DNA of 61,641 nucleotides, from assembly GCA_009694515.1 (NCBI GenBank), contig SHUV01000004.1, positions 1-61,641 of the forward strand, read 5' to 3'. The DNA is from Candidatus Planktophila sp. (lineage in GTDB: Bacteria; Actinomycetota; Actinomycetes; Nanopelagicales; Nanopelagicaceae). The notes under the pieces were generated by a model that searched no databases, was not told the origin of the DNA, and saw only the letters and a list, made by a program, of their open reading frames with translations. Of this stretch, positions 15,501-26,242 are shown in pieces; the first letter of the stretch is position 1, and each line of letters opens with the position of its first letter. A program made the translations under genes and the position numbers.

Positions 15501-17298
15501 TCTGCGCCTGGCACATTCAAGGATTGCCATCCTTGTCACTGTCATCTTTGGCGTGCTTATTCTCTTTGCCTGCCAACTCGTTCGTGTGCAAGTAATTCAA
15601 GCCAACGCCTATCAAGCTAAAGCCGCAAACGAGATGCAATCCACGAGAGTCATACCCGCGCCTCGTGGTGAAATTACCGATGTTAACGGAATTGGCTTTG
15701 CTCGCAGCGTCTCTGCCATCAATATTGTGGTTGACCAAAATCAGATTACCGACCCGGCCCGGGTCGCAGCATTTGTCGCTCCGATTTTAAATTTACCTGC
15801 AGAAGATATTCAGAGCAGCATTACGGGTACTCGAAAGTATTCAATTGTGCTTAAGAATGCGCGTCCAGCGCTCTGGGATCGACTCACAGAAGAGCTCTAT
15901 AACTACAACAAAACACTCGCGGGCAAGGAACTTGAGAATCGAATAATTGGCTTCTTTCCAGAGCGCGTATTCATCCGCGAATATCCATCCGGTTCCCTGG
16001 TCTCATCACTCATCGGTTTTGTGCGCGCCGATGGCATTGGCGCATCAGGTCTGGAATCAGGGCAGAACTCATTGATTACCGGTACCGATGGTCGTTACTC
16101 CTATGCCCGTGGATATGGAGCAGAAATTCCGGGTTCGCAGCGCGAACTAGTCGCGGCCAAATCAGGAACCAATATTCGTCTCACAATTGATCGTGATGTT
16201 CAGTGGGTGGCAGCGGAGGCTATTGCGACTGCGGTAAAGGATTCAGCCGCATCGAATGGAACAGTCATCGTGATGGATCCAAAAACTGGTGAAATCATTG
16301 CCCATGCAACTGCACCTACCTTTAACCCAAATGATACAAAAAATGTTGAACTCTCATTGATGCGAAATCCGTCAGTACAAGATGTGTATGAGCCGGGCTC
16401 GACTGGCAAAGTAATGACGATGGCAGCAGCACTTGAAGAGAAAACAGTTTCGCCTACAACAGTCTTTACTGTGCCTTACATGCTTAAACGTGGTGGTGAG
16501 GCATTTCATGACCATGAAAAACATCCTATTCAGCATCTGACCACTTCCGGAATTCTTGCCGTCTCTAGCAATACTGGAACTATTCAGGTGGGAGAAACTC
16601 TCAGCCACGATACCTTGTATAGCTATTTACGAAAGTTTGGAATTGGATCAAAGACTGGTTCTGGACTTCCGGGTGAATCAGCTGGCCTCTTACGTCCTGT
16701 CTCGGATTGGTCTAGAACAACAGCTCCCACAGTTGCCTTCGGTCAAGGGTATTCACTGACAGCAATGCAAGCGACAAGTGTCTTTGCCACCATTGCTAAT
16801 CATGGAGTTCGCGTTTCTCCCACAGTGATTGCCGGAACAAGTGATGCATCAGGACATTTCACTCCAGCTGCTAATAGAAGTTCCACGCGAGTGATCAGTG
16901 AAGACACAGCGGTAAAGCTACGAATCATGATGGAGAGCGTTGTCTCAGCCCATGGAACCGCGCCGAGTGCGGCAATTCCTGGTTATCGAGTGGCTGGAAA
17001 GACAGGAACAGCTGACCGATACGACCAAAACACTGGTCGCTACAGCGGTTACACCGCATCCTTTATTGGATTCGCACCAGCAGATGCTCCTCGTTACGTC
17101 ATCAGTGTTACTTTGCAGGATCCCAAGAATGGCCACTGGGGCGGATCACTTGGTGGGCCAGTGTTTAAGAAGGTAATGACTTTCGCATTGCAATCAGAAA
17201 ATGTTGCACCCACTGGAACCAAGGTCCTGCCGGTAGCGCTGACTAAATCAGAGCTGGCACGAGCTCGCGTCACACAGATAGCGACGAAGAACCAATGA
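15493..17298 (+). CDS. ftsI: Peptidoglycan transpeptidase FtsI (PBP3 class B)
   Basis: A 601-residue class B penicillin-binding protein that cross-links septal peptidoglycan. One N-terminal membrane helix (about 11-30) precedes the pedestal domain (APRGEITDVNGIGFARS at about 55). The penicillin-binding domain has all three motifs: S303-TGK306 in EPGSTGKVMT, S358-S-N360, and K503-TG in VAGKTGTAD. No PASTA repeats follow, unlike some clostridial homologues. I start at ATG 15493; a GTG three codons upstream is possible. Overlaps ftsL by 8 bp and murE by 4 bp. Confidence 0.95.
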   Translation: MGNLRLAHSRIAILVTVIFGVLILFACQLVRVQVIQANAYQAKAANEMQSTRVIPAPRGEITDVNGIGFARSVSAINIVVDQNQITDPARVAAFVAPILNLPAEDIQSSITGTRKYSIVLKNARPALWDRLTEELYNYNKTLAGKELENRIIGFFPERVFIREYPSGSLVSSLIGFVRADGIGASGLESGQNSLITGTDGRYSYARGYGAEIPGSQRELVAAKSGTNIRLTIDRDVQWVAAEAIATAVKDSAASNGTVIVMDPKTGEIIAHATAPTFNPNDTKNVELSLMRNPSVQDVYEPGSTGKVMTMAAALEEKTVSPTTVFTVPYMLKRGGEAFHDHEKHPIQHLTTSGILAVSSNTGTIQVGETLSHDTLYSYLRKFGIGSKTGSGLPGESAGLLRPVSDWSRTTAPTVAFGQGYSLTAMQATSVFATIANHGVRVSPTVIAGTSDASGHFTPAANRSSTRVISEDTAVKLRIMMESVVSAHGTAPSAAIPGYRVAGKTGTADRYDQNTGRYSGYTASFIGFAPADAPRYVISVTLQDPKNGHWGGSLGGPVFKKVMTFALQSENVAPTGTKVLPVALTKSELARARVTQIATKNQ

Positions 17299-18794
17299 TT
17301 CGCCCACTTGCAAATTTCTCCCTCAACCTATCTGAGGTGGCGCAACTTGTAAGCGCTGAAAATATTGAGGCAATCGAGAAATCATCTGCAGGTATTGAAA
17401 TCACAGGAGTAGTGCACTCTGATTCTGAAGTTGAAGCTGGAGATATTTTCTTAGCAATTCCGGGAACAAAAGTGCATGGGGCAAGCTTCATCGCAGCAGC
17501 CGTTGCTCGGGGAGCAGTTGCAGTTGTTACTGATGTAGCTGGTGCAGCCCTCACAAGTGCCTTACCTACGTTGGTAGTAAAAGATGTTCGCAGCGCTGGC
17601 GCCATGATTGCCTCATCTCTATATAAAGATCCAACTCGGGACTTAGCCACTATCGGCATCACCGGCACCAACGGCAAGACCACGGTATCTACCTTGCTCT
17701 ATCAACTCTTTGCAGGTGCCGGGCGCGAGACAGGACTTATTGGCACCATCGAAACCAGGATTGGATCCGAGGTTCTCAAAAGCGTGAGAACCACGCCGGA
17801 GGCACCTGAATTACAGGCTCTATCTGCGGTGATGCGGGAGCGACATATGCGAGCGATAGTGATGGAGGTTTCCAGCCACGCACTATCCATGAATCGCGTG
17901 AAAGCTTCTCACTTTGCAATGGTGGGTTTTACTAATCTCTCGCAAGATCATCTTGATTTTCATAAAGATATGGAATCTTATTTCACAGCTAAGGCAAAGC
18001 TATTTACTTATGAGTATGCCGATCTTGGTTTAATCAATATTGATAATGAGTACGGTGCAAGACTGGTTGCGCAGTGTGAAATTCCAGTTGTCACACTCTC
18101 GCGGAGTAATAGCGCTGCCCAATGGCATTTCACTGCGGTTCACACTATTGCATCAGGGGCTGAAATCAGTATCAGAGGTAACGGTGGAATTCTGATTGAG
18201 AGTAAGACTTCCTTACTTGGTGGGTATAACTTAGATAATCTACTCATGGCAGTTGCCATTGCCTACGAATCCGGAATTGATCCCGTTGAAATCGCTTCAC
18301 TTATTCCTGCTCTTACTGGAGCCCCCGGCAGAGTGGAACCTATTTCGCTAGGTCAGAATTTCACCGCACTGGTCGATTATGCGCACTCACCCGATGCGGT
18401 TGAGAAGGTGCTTGCAGCAGCGCGCGAATTCACAAGTGGAAAAGTGATTGCGGTATTGGGTTGTGGTGGAGATCGAGATTCCACTAAGCGCCCCCTCATG
18501 GGTCAGGCACTAGCCAGCGGTAGTGATATCGCAATCTTTACTAGCGATAATCCACGTAGTGAGAGCCCGGCAGAGATTTTGCGCCAGATGACAGCGAAGG
18601 TGGATATAGATGAACCATCAAAGATTATTGAAGATCGCTTAGCTGCCATTACCTACGCGGTGAACCTGGCTTCCGATGGCGATACCATCTTGATTCTGGG
18701 TAAAGGTCACGAAGTGGGTCAGGAAGTCGCTGGCGTTATTACTCCATTTGATGATCGACTCACGCTGGCGCAAGCGATTGAGGCTAAAAAATGA
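17295..18794 (+). CDS. murE: UDP-MurNAc-tripeptide synthetase MurE (meso-diaminopimelate adding)
   Basis: A 499-residue ATP-dependent ligase adding the third residue to the peptidoglycan stem. ATP loop TGTNGKTTVSTL near residue 120, carbamylated-lysine region SHFAMVGFTNLSQDHLDFH, and the amino acid selectivity motif D418-N-P-R421 followed by SESP. DNPR is the signature of enzymes using meso-diaminopimelate, as opposed to lysine, so the wall is predicted to be of the DAP type. The C-terminal GKGHEVGQE motif is present. Overlaps ftsI and murF by 4 bp each. Confidence 0.95.
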   Translation: MIRPLANFSLNLSEVAQLVSAENIEAIEKSSAGIEITGVVHSDSEVEAGDIFLAIPGTKVHGASFIAAAVARGAVAVVTDVAGAALTSALPTLVVKDVRSAGAMIASSLYKDPTRDLATIGITGTNGKTTVSTLLYQLFAGAGRETGLIGTIETRIGSEVLKSVRTTPEAPELQALSAVMRERHMRAIVMEVSSHALSMNRVKASHFAMVGFTNLSQDHLDFHKDMESYFTAKAKLFTYEYADLGLINIDNEYGARLVAQCEIPVVTLSRSNSAAQWHFTAVHTIASGAEISIRGNGGILIESKTSLLGGYNLDNLLMAVAIAYESGIDPVEIASLIPALTGAPGRVEPISLGQNFTALVDYAHSPDAVEKVLAAAREFTSGKVIAVLGCGGDRDSTKRPLMGQALASGSDIAIFTSDNPRSESPAEILRQMTAKVDIDEPSKIIEDRLAAITYAVNLASDGDTILILGKGHEVGQEVAGVITPFDDRLTLAQAIEAKK

Positions 18795-20170
18795 TTCCTA
18801 TGCAAGGGCTGAAAATCGCAGAAATTGTCGGTGGCACACTCCATGGTGATGATGTCACGGTTACGCAGGCACCTGTCATTAATTCCGGGAAAGCGATTAC
18901 GGGTTCCATCTTTCTTGCAATAAAGGGCGAGAATGCGGACGGCCATGATTTTGTCGAAGATGCACGCGCCCACGGTGCGGTGCTAACACTAGGAAGCAAG
19001 GCAGTAGCTGGACCTCACATTATCGTCGATGATGTCATTGTCGCAGTAGGAAAATTGGCGCACCATGTTCGCATGCAATTGCCAAACCTCACAGTTATTG
19101 GAATTACTGGATCGCAAGGAAAAACAACGACGAAGGAGTTACTGGCTTCAGTACTTTCCAATGTTGCCAAGACAGTTGCCCCATCTGGAAATTTCAATAA
19201 TGACTTGGGGATGCCAATTTCATTATTAGAGTGCACGGAAGAGACTCGTTATTGTGTTGTTGAGATGGGTGCACGCCACGCTGGTGATATTGCTAGGTTG
19301 GCTGCTATTGCTGCGCCCAATATTGGGGTTGTCTTAAAAGTTGGCTCTGCCCATAAAGGTGAATTTGGGTCAGTTGAAATGATTGCGCGAACTAAGTCAG
19401 AGTTAATTTCGGCTTTGGCCCCAAGCGCCGTTGCAATCTTAGGAACTTATGATGAGTTCACGCCAAAGATGGCGGCACTTCATAGTGGAAAGAGTTCACT
19501 CTTTGGAGAAAAAAGTAGCTGCGATATTCGTGCCACAGATATTGAATTCCGCGAAGGCCGTGCTCATTTTGATTTAGTTACCCCTGAGGGAAGAACTGCG
19601 GTAGGACTTCGTATCGTTGGCTTGCATCAAGTTGCCAACGCACTTGCTGTTGCAGCTGTCGCAACTGAACTCGGACTCTCACTTGATCAGATTGCTGGTG
19701 GGTTATCAACGGCAGAATCTGGCGCTAAATGGCGGATGGAGATTATTGAACTTCCACAATTGCTTTTGATTAACGATGCCTACAACGCCAGTCCAGAGTC
19801 CATGGTTGCAGCTCTTGGCACGCTAGCTCTCTTTGCGCAAGAACGTGGGGGAGAGTCATGGGCATTCTTGGGAAAGATGCACGAACTCGGCGAGTCATCC
19901 CAATCTGACCATGCCGATATTGGCACCCTTGCCTGTGAGCTTGGAATTGACCATCTGGTCTGTGTCAATGCACCGGAGTATGAGAGCTCGGCAGAAAATG
20001 GATCCTTAACCACAATCCATTTATGTGCGAGCAAAGATGAGGCGGGTGCGATCGCGCGCAATATCAACGAAGGTGACGTGGTCTTAGTGAAAGCGTCTCG
20101 TTCCGAGAAACTTGAAGAGCTTGCAGAAAGTATTTCTGTGCAATGGAGTGAAAGGATGGTTGCAGAGTGA
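18791..20170 (+). CDS. murF: UDP-MurNAc-tripeptide:D-Ala-D-Ala ligase MurF
   Basis: A 459-residue ligase that adds D-alanyl-D-alanine to complete the pentapeptide. ATP loop [15 protein letters not shown] near residue 106, then [26 protein letters not shown], and [11 protein letters not shown] in the C-terminal domain, all characteristic of MurF rather than MurC/D/E. A second in-frame ATG lies three codons in (18800); the upstream one gives the ATGA coupling with murE. The stop overlaps the GTG of mraY by 4 bp. The D-Ala-D-Ala ligase gene itself is not in this window. Confidence 0.95.
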   Translation: MIPMQGLKIAEIVGGTLHGDDVTVTQAPVINSGKAITGSIFLAIKGENADGHDFVEDARAHGAVLTLGSKAVAGPHIIVDDVIVAVGKLAHHVRMQLPNLTVIGITGSQGKTTTKELLASVLSNVAKTVAPSGNFNNDLGMPISLLECTEETRYCVVEMGARHAGDIARLAAIAAPNIGVVLKVGSAHKGEFGSVEMIARTKSELISALAPSAVAILGTYDEFTPKMAALHSGKSSLFGEKSSCDIRATDIEFREGRAHFDLVTPEGRTAVGLRIVGLHQVANALAVAAVATELGLSLDQIAGGLSTAESGAKWRMEIIELPQLLLINDAYNASPESMVAALGTLALFAQERGGESWAFLGKMHELGESSQSDHADIGTLACELGIDHLVCVNAPEYESSAENGSLTTIHLCASKDEAGAIARNINEGDVVLVKASRSEKLEELAESISVQWSERMVAE

Positions 20171-21225
20171 AACTGATTTTGATTGCTGGAGCCCTGGCGC
20201 TCTTTTTCTCGCTATTCGGTACACCTGTACTTATCAAAGCACTTGCCCGACGCGGATATGGGCAAATAATCAGAGATGACGGTCCAACTACACACCATAC
20301 AAAACGTGGAACCCCCACTATGGGCGGCATCATCATTATTTTTTCCGCACTCATTTCATACTTACTTGCCCACTTAGTGCTGGGAAGCACTATCTCAGTT
20401 TCAGCAGTTCTTATCCTCGGCCTGGTTGTGGCACTTGGGCTCGTTGGTTTTCTCGATGACTACATGAAAGTCGCTAGACAGAATTCGGCTGGAATATCAG
20501 GTAAGGCGAAGATTTTTGGCCAAGTATTTTTTGCTTCCATCTTCGGATATCTCGGAACTCATTTTCCAGACAAAGATGGTCTGACTCCTATCTCACTTAA
20601 TCTCTCGACCCTGCGCGATACCAGTATTTCGCTCGGTCCAATTCTGGTTGTGGTCTGGATTGCATTTATGGTGACCGCTACAAGTAACGGAGTAAATCTC
20701 ACCGACGGCCTAGACGGCCTTGCTAGCGGAGCATCTGTCATGACTTTCCTTGCTTTCATACTTATTGGGGTGTGGGAGTTTGGACAAAGCTGTGCGGTAG
20801 CGGTGACAGCTAATTGTTATAACGTTCGAGATCCACTTGACCTCGCAGTTCTTGCTGCTGCATTTGCAGGTGCGTGTACCGGATTCCTTTGGTGGAATGC
20901 ATCGCCGGCAAAGATTTTTATGGGTGATACTGGCTCACTAGCTCTCGGTGGAGCGCTAGCCGGGATGGCTGCTTCACTTCGAGTAGAGCTTCTATTAATT
21001 CCACTTGGCGGAATCTTTGTCATCATCACACTCTCAGTTGCACTTCAAGTTATTTACTTCAAAGCAACTGGTGGAAAACGCTTATTTAAGATGGCTCCTT
21101 TGCAACACCATTTCGAATTGCTGGGTTGGGGAGAAGTCACCATCGTGCTGCGATTCTGGATTATTGCTGGCTTGAGTGTGGCGCTCGGACTTGGACTGTT
21201 TTATACCCAGTGGGTTGCTGGATAA
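20167..21225 (+). CDS. mraY: Phospho-MurNAc-pentapeptide transferase MraY
   Basis: A 352-residue integral membrane enzyme making lipid I from UDP-MurNAc-pentapeptide and undecaprenyl phosphate. Conserved motifs in order: [18 protein letters not shown] (about 38-55), GFLDDYMKV with the paired aspartates, [28 protein letters not shown], and [13 protein letters not shown] near the end. About ten hydrophobic helices. The start is a GTG inside the murF stop (GTGA). The 13-bp gap to murD holds an AAGG site. Confidence 0.95.
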   Translation: MKLILIAGALALFFSLFGTPVLIKALARRGYGQIIRDDGPTTHHTKRGTPTMGGIIIIFSALISYLLAHLVLGSTISVSAVLILGLVVALGLVGFLDDYMKVARQNSAGISGKAKIFGQVFFASIFGYLGTHFPDKDGLTPISLNLSTLRDTSISLGPILVVVWIAFMVTATSNGVNLTDGLDGLASGASVMTFLAFILIGVWEFGQSCAVAVTANCYNVRDPLDLAVLAAAFAGACTGFLWWNASPAKIFMGDTGSLALGGALAGMAASLRVELLLIPLGGIFVIITLSVALQVIYFKATGGKRLFKMAPLQHHFELLGWGEVTIVLRFWIIAGLSVALGLGLFYTQWVAG

Positions 21226-21238
21226 ATACAAGGTAGCT

Positions 21239-22636
21239 ATGCCACAGAATTTATATGTCGAATTATCTGACAAGCGCATCCTGGTAGCCGGGGCAGGTGT
21301 CACAGGAGTTGCTGCAGCGCGTGCACTTACTAAGCGTGGGGCGAAGGTAACTATTACTGACGAGAAAGTGTTGGAGCTTGATGGCTTTGAAGTACTTCAG
21401 CCAACTGGTGTAAAAATTTCAGAATTCGATTTACTTCTTCTATCTCCAGGCTGGCGCGAAGATCATCCGCTCGTGATCTCTGCCCGAAAAAAAGATGTTC
21501 CCATCATCAATGAGATCGACCTTGCCTGGAGTTTAAAAAGTCCTACTCAAAAATGGATTGGCCTCACCGGAACTAACGGTAAGACATCAACGGTAGAACT
21601 CACCGCACACATGATTCGTACTGGCGGAGTTTCTGCTCTTGCCTGCGGAAATGTAGGAATAACAGTGATTGAAGCCGTTGAATCCCCAGAAAAGTATGAG
21701 TTCCTGGTTCTAGAACTTTCATCCTTCCAGCTTCACTGGCTTGAGGATGCTCATTTTGTCTCGGTTGCAATTCTTAATATTGCCGAAGATCACGTTGACT
21801 GGCATGGAAGCCTTGATGCCTATGCCGCAGCTAAATTCTCTCTTCTAGAAAAGAGCAACACAGCTATTCTCAATGCAGAAGATGGGCGAGTAGTCACCCA
21901 TAGTGCGCACTGGCAGGGAAGAAAGGTATTTTTCTCACTGGATACTCCAGCGCCAGGTGAAATCGGAATCGTTGAAGAACTCCTTGTCGATCGCGCCTTT
22001 GTGGCAGATGCCCAAGAAGCTGCCATGTTCTGCGAACTCGCTGAAGTATTGCCCACCGTTCCTCATAATGTTTCCAATGCCCTTGCGGCTGCAGGGCTAG
22101 CAAGAACAGCTGGTATCGATCACGAGAAGATTCGGGCAGCGATTACGACATTTAGACCCGGTCGACATCGCATCGAAACTGTCTTAGAGAAAGATCGCAT
22201 CACCTGGATTAATGATTCAAAGGCTACAAACCCACATGCAGCAGCTGCGTCAATCATGTCAGCACTTTCGGTGATCTGGGTTGCTGGTGGGTTGGCTAAG
22301 GGCGCTGCAATGGGAGAACTCGTCGAGCGAGTCAAGAGTCGGGTGCGCATTGCCATTCTTATTGGCGCCGACCGTGAATTAATTGCAGCAGAGTTGCGTT
22401 CACACGCCCCGCAGATTGAAATCATCATGATTGATGCACCTGCTAACTATCAGATTGGTGCAACTGATAACTCTCTTATGGAGTCGGTAGTCAGAAGCGC
22501 GCGCGATAAGGCGCTGCCAGGGGACACGGTTCTCCTTGCACCTGCGTGCGCGTCTATGGATCAATTTCTCTCTTACGCCGATCGTGGAGATAGATTTACC
22601 CAAGCAGTAAAGAAGGTAGTTGAAAATGGCAATTAA
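21239..22636 (+). CDS. murD: UDP-MurNAc-L-alanine:D-glutamate ligase MurD
   Basis: A 465-residue cytoplasmic ligase adding D-glutamate. N-terminal Rossmann-like domain (RILVAGAGVTGVAAARAL), ATP loop GLTGTNGKTSTVELT near residue 113, then ELSSFQLHW and NIAEDHVDWHG, and a C-terminal domain with WINDSKATNPHAA and LLAPACASMDQF. I start at ATG 21239, with AAGGTAG just upstream, rather than at a start inside mraY. It overlaps ftsW by 11 bp. Confidence 0.95.
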   Translation: MPQNLYVELSDKRILVAGAGVTGVAAARALTKRGAKVTITDEKVLELDGFEVLQPTGVKISEFDLLLLSPGWREDHPLVISARKKDVPIINEIDLAWSLKSPTQKWIGLTGTNGKTSTVELTAHMIRTGGVSALACGNVGITVIEAVESPEKYEFLVLELSSFQLHWLEDAHFVSVAILNIAEDHVDWHGSLDAYAAAKFSLLEKSNTAILNAEDGRVVTHSAHWQGRKVFFSLDTPAPGEIGIVEELLVDRAFVADAQEAAMFCELAEVLPTVPHNVSNALAAAGLARTAGIDHEKIRAAITTFRPGRHRIETVLEKDRITWINDSKATNPHAAAASIMSALSVIWVAGGLAKGAAMGELVERVKSRVRIAILIGADRELIAAELRSHAPQIEIIMIDAPANYQIGATDNSLMESVVRSARDKALPGDTVLLAPACASMDQFLSYADRGDRFTQAVKKVVENGN

Positions 22637-23789
22637 GACCCGTGAGACTTTCCTAGCAAAACCCGTCAATCATCTTTATATGTTATTAGTCAGCGCCGGC
22701 GCCCTTAGTTTCTTAGGGCTAGTGATGGTTTTTTCAGCTTCATCGATCCACGCACTTGATACGCGCGGAACCGCGCTAGCTATCGTTTTACGACAATTTC
22801 TATTCTTGTTATTGGCCCTTCCATTGGCAGCCTTTCTCGCAAAAATGAGCGGTAAAAAATGGGATGCAATCGGTAAATTGGGATTCATTATCTCGATTCT
22901 AGTCCTCATGATTCTGCTGATTCCTGGTGTGGGTAAGACGGTTAATGGAAATACAAACTGGATTAATTTCAAATACTTTGATGTTCAGCCAAGTGAAATT
23001 GCGAAATTCTTTATGATTTTATGGGCAAGCCATCAACTCGCTCGCCGAGAACTAAGTGGCAAGTTTGATACCCACGTTCTTAAGTTAATTGCTCCCGCAT
23101 TCTGTTTCATTCTCTTCTTGGTGTTGTTAGGCAGGGACTTGGGAACTGCCTCGGTCATTGCCGTGATTTTGGCTGGCTTGCTCTTTGTCTCAGGAATCAG
23201 ATTGCGAGTTTTCGGCACTATCTGCGTAATAGGTGCCATGATATTTGCAGCACTTGTCGTAACATCGAGCTATCGCATGCAGAGATTCTTAGTCTTTCTC
23301 GATCCATTTGCACCAGAAGATTACAAAGATCTTGGATGGCAGCCGGCCCACAGTCTGCTTGGCTTAGCAAGTGGCGGACTCTTCGGTGTGGGCCTCGGTG
23401 GTAGCCGCCAGAAATGGGGAAATCTTCCCGAGGCACATACAGATTTCATCTTCTCGGTCATCGGTGAAGAGCTAGGACTTGTGGGAACGCTGGGAGTTCT
23501 CGTACTGATTGCTACCTTGATTTATTCCATCTTTAGAATTGCCTTACGCGCACAAGATCCGATGACTCGATATGCATGTGCTGGAATCGGTGTTTGGATT
23601 GCAGTGCAATCATTTTTGAATATTGGTTCGGCAACGAGCGTTCTTCCAGTCGTGGGAGTGACGCTGCCGCTAGTTTCCTACGGTGGTTCGGCACTCGTTG
23701 CAACAATTTGTGCTCTGGGCTTTGTCGCCGGTGCCGCCCTGCGTGATCCTGAAGTTCGAAAAGAAATTGTAAAGAAGCGCCAGAAGTGA
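22626..23789 (+). CDS. ftsW: Septal peptidoglycan polymerase FtsW (SEDS family)
   Basis: A 387-residue SEDS glycosyltransferase with about ten membrane helices that polymerises lipid II at the septum together with FtsI. Signatures: LVMVFSASSIHA, NWINFKYFDVQPSEIAKF, LLGRDLGTASV with the catalytic aspartate, HTDFIFSVIGEELGLVG, and GVTLPLVSYGGSA. ATG at 22626 has AAGG at a good distance; a TTG two codons before is less likely. The C-terminus is short, without the long extension found in mycobacterial FtsW. The stop overlaps the murG GTG start by 4 bp. Confidence 0.94.
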   Translation: MAIKTRETFLAKPVNHLYMLLVSAGALSFLGLVMVFSASSIHALDTRGTALAIVLRQFLFLLLALPLAAFLAKMSGKKWDAIGKLGFIISILVLMILLIPGVGKTVNGNTNWINFKYFDVQPSEIAKFFMILWASHQLARRELSGKFDTHVLKLIAPAFCFILFLVLLGRDLGTASVIAVILAGLLFVSGIRLRVFGTICVIGAMIFAALVVTSSYRMQRFLVFLDPFAPEDYKDLGWQPAHSLLGLASGGLFGVGLGGSRQKWGNLPEAHTDFIFSVIGEELGLVGTLGVLVLIATLIYSIFRIALRAQDPMTRYACAGIGVWIAVQSFLNIGSATSVLPVVGVTLPLVSYGGSALVATICALGFVAGAALRDPEVRKEIVKKRQK

Positions 23790-24868
23790 CTCGAATTCTC
23801 TTTGCCGGGGGAGGCACCGCAGGACATATAGAACCTGCTCTGGCCACCGCTCGTCAGTGGAGATCAACTCATCCCCACGATCGCATTGATTTCCTGGGAA
23901 CCTCGAGTGGACTTGAGGCAAGAATTATTCCGGAGGCAGGATTTAACCTGCTGCTCATCACCAAAGTGCGCATTGCTCGTTCACTTTCGCCTTCATTACT
24001 TATTGCTCCATTTACTCTGATTAAATCTATTGCGCAGTGCATGACCCATCTGAGAGGTGTTGATCTCCTGGTTGGATTTGGTGGCTATGTTTCCGGACCT
24101 GCATATATTGCGGCTGCGCTCAGGCGCGTTCCAATTGTTATTCATGAAGCAAATGCCAAGCCAGGTATCGCTAATCGCTTAGGTGCCCTTTTTACCAAGA
24201 ACACTGCGCTTTCTTACCCTGTCTCGACTGGTTCGCTTGCGCATTCACTTATTGTGGGTCTGCCTCTGAAAGAAAATATTGCGCTGGCATTTTCTCGCGC
24301 TGAAAAAAATTGGGCTGGTGCGCGCGCAGCGGCTAAGTCGGAACTCGGCTTTAGTACGCAGAAGCCCCTGATATTTGTCTTTGGGGGTTCCCAAGGCTCC
24401 ATGGCAATCAATAATGTAATCACTGAGTGCAGAGGCGAGTTGACAGTGCGAGGATTTCAAATCTTGCATGGTGCTGGCGGCTCGGCTGAGCTCATCTCAT
24501 CGGATGAGAATTACCAGGTTCACCCGTACATTTCAGATATGGCAACAGCATATTTATCAGCTGACCTCATTATTTCTAGAAGTGGCGCTGTGACTTGTGC
24601 CGAGGTCAGCACCTTAGGAAAATTTGCGCTCTTTATTCCCCTTCCCGTTGGTAACGGTGAACAGAGCCTCAATGCCGCAGAGTTGGTAAGTGACTCGAGA
24701 GCCGAGATATGTGAGCAGCGAGAGTTCACATCTCTCTGGCTTAGCGCAAATATCGACCGACTTCTGGAAAAAAGTTCCCAGCGCCCAGCCAGCGGATCAG
24801 ATAAAGATATGCAGGCAGCTGCAAAGATTTCAGCACTGATGGAATTTGTACTCTCGGGCGGAAAATAG
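23786..24868 (+). CDS. murG: MurG N-acetylglucosaminyltransferase (lipid II synthesis)
   Basis: A 360-residue GT-B enzyme that adds GlcNAc to lipid I on the inner membrane face. The N-terminal G-loop FAGGGTAGHIEPAL (here residues 6-19), VGFGGYVSGPAYIAA, the nucleotide-sugar region IFVFGGSQGS and IISRSGAVTCAEV are present. The second G-loop and the PLPVGNGEQSLNA motif are slightly altered from the common P...A...DHQ..NA, with GE replacing DH. Start is GTG overlapping the ftsW stop. The next gene, murC, begins immediately after the stop. Confidence 0.95.
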   Translation: MTRILFAGGGTAGHIEPALATARQWRSTHPHDRIDFLGTSSGLEARIIPEAGFNLLLITKVRIARSLSPSLLIAPFTLIKSIAQCMTHLRGVDLLVGFGGYVSGPAYIAAALRRVPIVIHEANAKPGIANRLGALFTKNTALSYPVSTGSLAHSLIVGLPLKENIALAFSRAEKNWAGARAAAKSELGFSTQKPLIFVFGGSQGSMAINNVITECRGELTVRGFQILHGAGGSAELISSDENYQVHPYISDMATAYLSADLIISRSGAVTCAEVSTLGKFALFIPLPVGNGEQSLNAAELVSDSRAEICEQREFTSLWLSANIDRLLEKSSQRPASGSDKDMQAAAKISALMEFVLSGGK

Positions 24869-26242
24869 ATGCACTCCCTACACGGTAAGAAGATTCACTT
24901 CATCGGAATCGGTGGTTCTGGCATGAGTGGGCTGGCACGGATTGCCCTCTCCGATGGAATTACGGTAAGTGGTTCAGATTCAAAAGATTCCACCGTACTC
25001 AGCGCCCTTGTTGCGTTAGGTGCCACCGTGTATTCACAGCATGCAGCTGAAAATGTTGTGGGAGCTGATGTTGTTATCTATTCAACCGCTATCTCATCTA
25101 CCAACCCAGAAATGTCATATGCAGTGGAGCGATACATCCCAATCCTTACCCGTGCTCAAGCACTGGCTCAATTAATGGTTGGAACAAAGAGCATCGCAGT
25201 TGCCGGCACGCACGGAAAAACCACGACCTCATCGATGTTGACCGTTGCCTTGCAGGCTTGTGGAACAGATCCCTCATTTGCGATTGGTGGAACCCTGATG
25301 GCATCGGGTGCCAATGCACATAGAGGCACGGGTCAATATTTTGTGGCCGAAGCAGATGAATCTGATGGCTCATTTATTGAATACAAACCACTATCGGCAA
25401 TTGTTACCAATATTGAACACGATCACGTTGACTTCTTTCATACCCCACAAGAGGTAACAGCTGCTTTTGCCAACTTTGCTGCAACCATTTCAGCCGAAGG
25501 ATTTCTTATCTACTGCGCCGACGATGAGGGGTCTCGGAAGCTAGGCGCACAATCACACCTTTTCACCACTGTCTCTTATGGCGAAGCCGAAGGCGCCGAC
25601 CTTCGCCTTGATCAGATCGCACTTCTACCCATGGGCTCCAGCGCTCGAGTTATTTGGCATGGTCGCACGGTGGGAACGCTAAAGCTGCAAGTACCAGGCC
25701 ATCACAATGTGCTAAATGCCGCTTCATGTATTGCAATGGGGCTAAGTCTGGGCGAGCCAATTCACCAACTGCTAGTTGGCCTACATAGTTTCCGTGGCGC
25801 CGGTCGCCGCTTTGAACTTAAAGCTACCGAACACGGAATCCGGATTATTGATGATTACGGCCATCATCCGACTGAAATATCTGTGACCTTAGATGCGGCA
25901 CGCAGATATGCAGGAGATGGACGGGTCCTGGTCATCTTCCAGCCACATCGCTATTCACGTACCCAGGCTTTCCTGAGTGAATTCGCAACCTCACTTGATA
26001 AGGCCGACGATGTCACGCTGCTAGAAATCTATGCCGCGAGTGAGAAACCAATCCCTGGAATTTCGGCAGAACTCATTGCCGAGAAGATGCAACATGGACA
26101 CTTTATTCCGAATTTTGCACTTGCCGCAGAGCGCATGATCGAATTAGCCAAACCTGGAGATGTGATCATCACACTGGGCGCTGGAGATGTTAATTCACTC
26201 GCCCCCATCATTGCCGAAGGGCTGAACAAGCGCTTTGCCTAA
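24869..26242 (+). CDS. murC: UDP-MurNAc:L-alanine ligase MurC
   Basis: A 457-residue cytoplasmic ligase adding the first stem-peptide residue. N-terminal FIGIGGSGMSGLARIAL, ATP loop AVAGTHGKTTTSSML near residue 112, EADESDGSF, NIEHDHVDFF, and the C-terminal IIDDYGHHPTEI plus FQPHRYSRT are all MurC signatures. It starts with the base after the murG stop and overlaps ftsQ by 8 bp. There is no ddl gene between murC and ftsQ, as is usual in this phylum. Confidence 0.95.
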   Translation: MHSLHGKKIHFIGIGGSGMSGLARIALSDGITVSGSDSKDSTVLSALVALGATVYSQHAAENVVGADVVIYSTAISSTNPEMSYAVERYIPILTRAQALAQLMVGTKSIAVAGTHGKTTTSSMLTVALQACGTDPSFAIGGTLMASGANAHRGTGQYFVAEADESDGSFIEYKPLSAIVTNIEHDHVDFFHTPQEVTAAFANFAATISAEGFLIYCADDEGSRKLGAQSHLFTTVSYGEAEGADLRLDQIALLPMGSSARVIWHGRTVGTLKLQVPGHHNVLNAASCIAMGLSLGEPIHQLLVGLHSFRGAGRRFELKATEHGIRIIDDYGHHPTEISVTLDAARRYAGDGRVLVIFQPHRYSRTQAFLSEFATSLDKADDVTLLEIYAASEKPIPGISAELIAEKMQHGHFIPNFALAAERMIELAKPGDVIITLGAGDVNSLAPIIAEGLNKRFA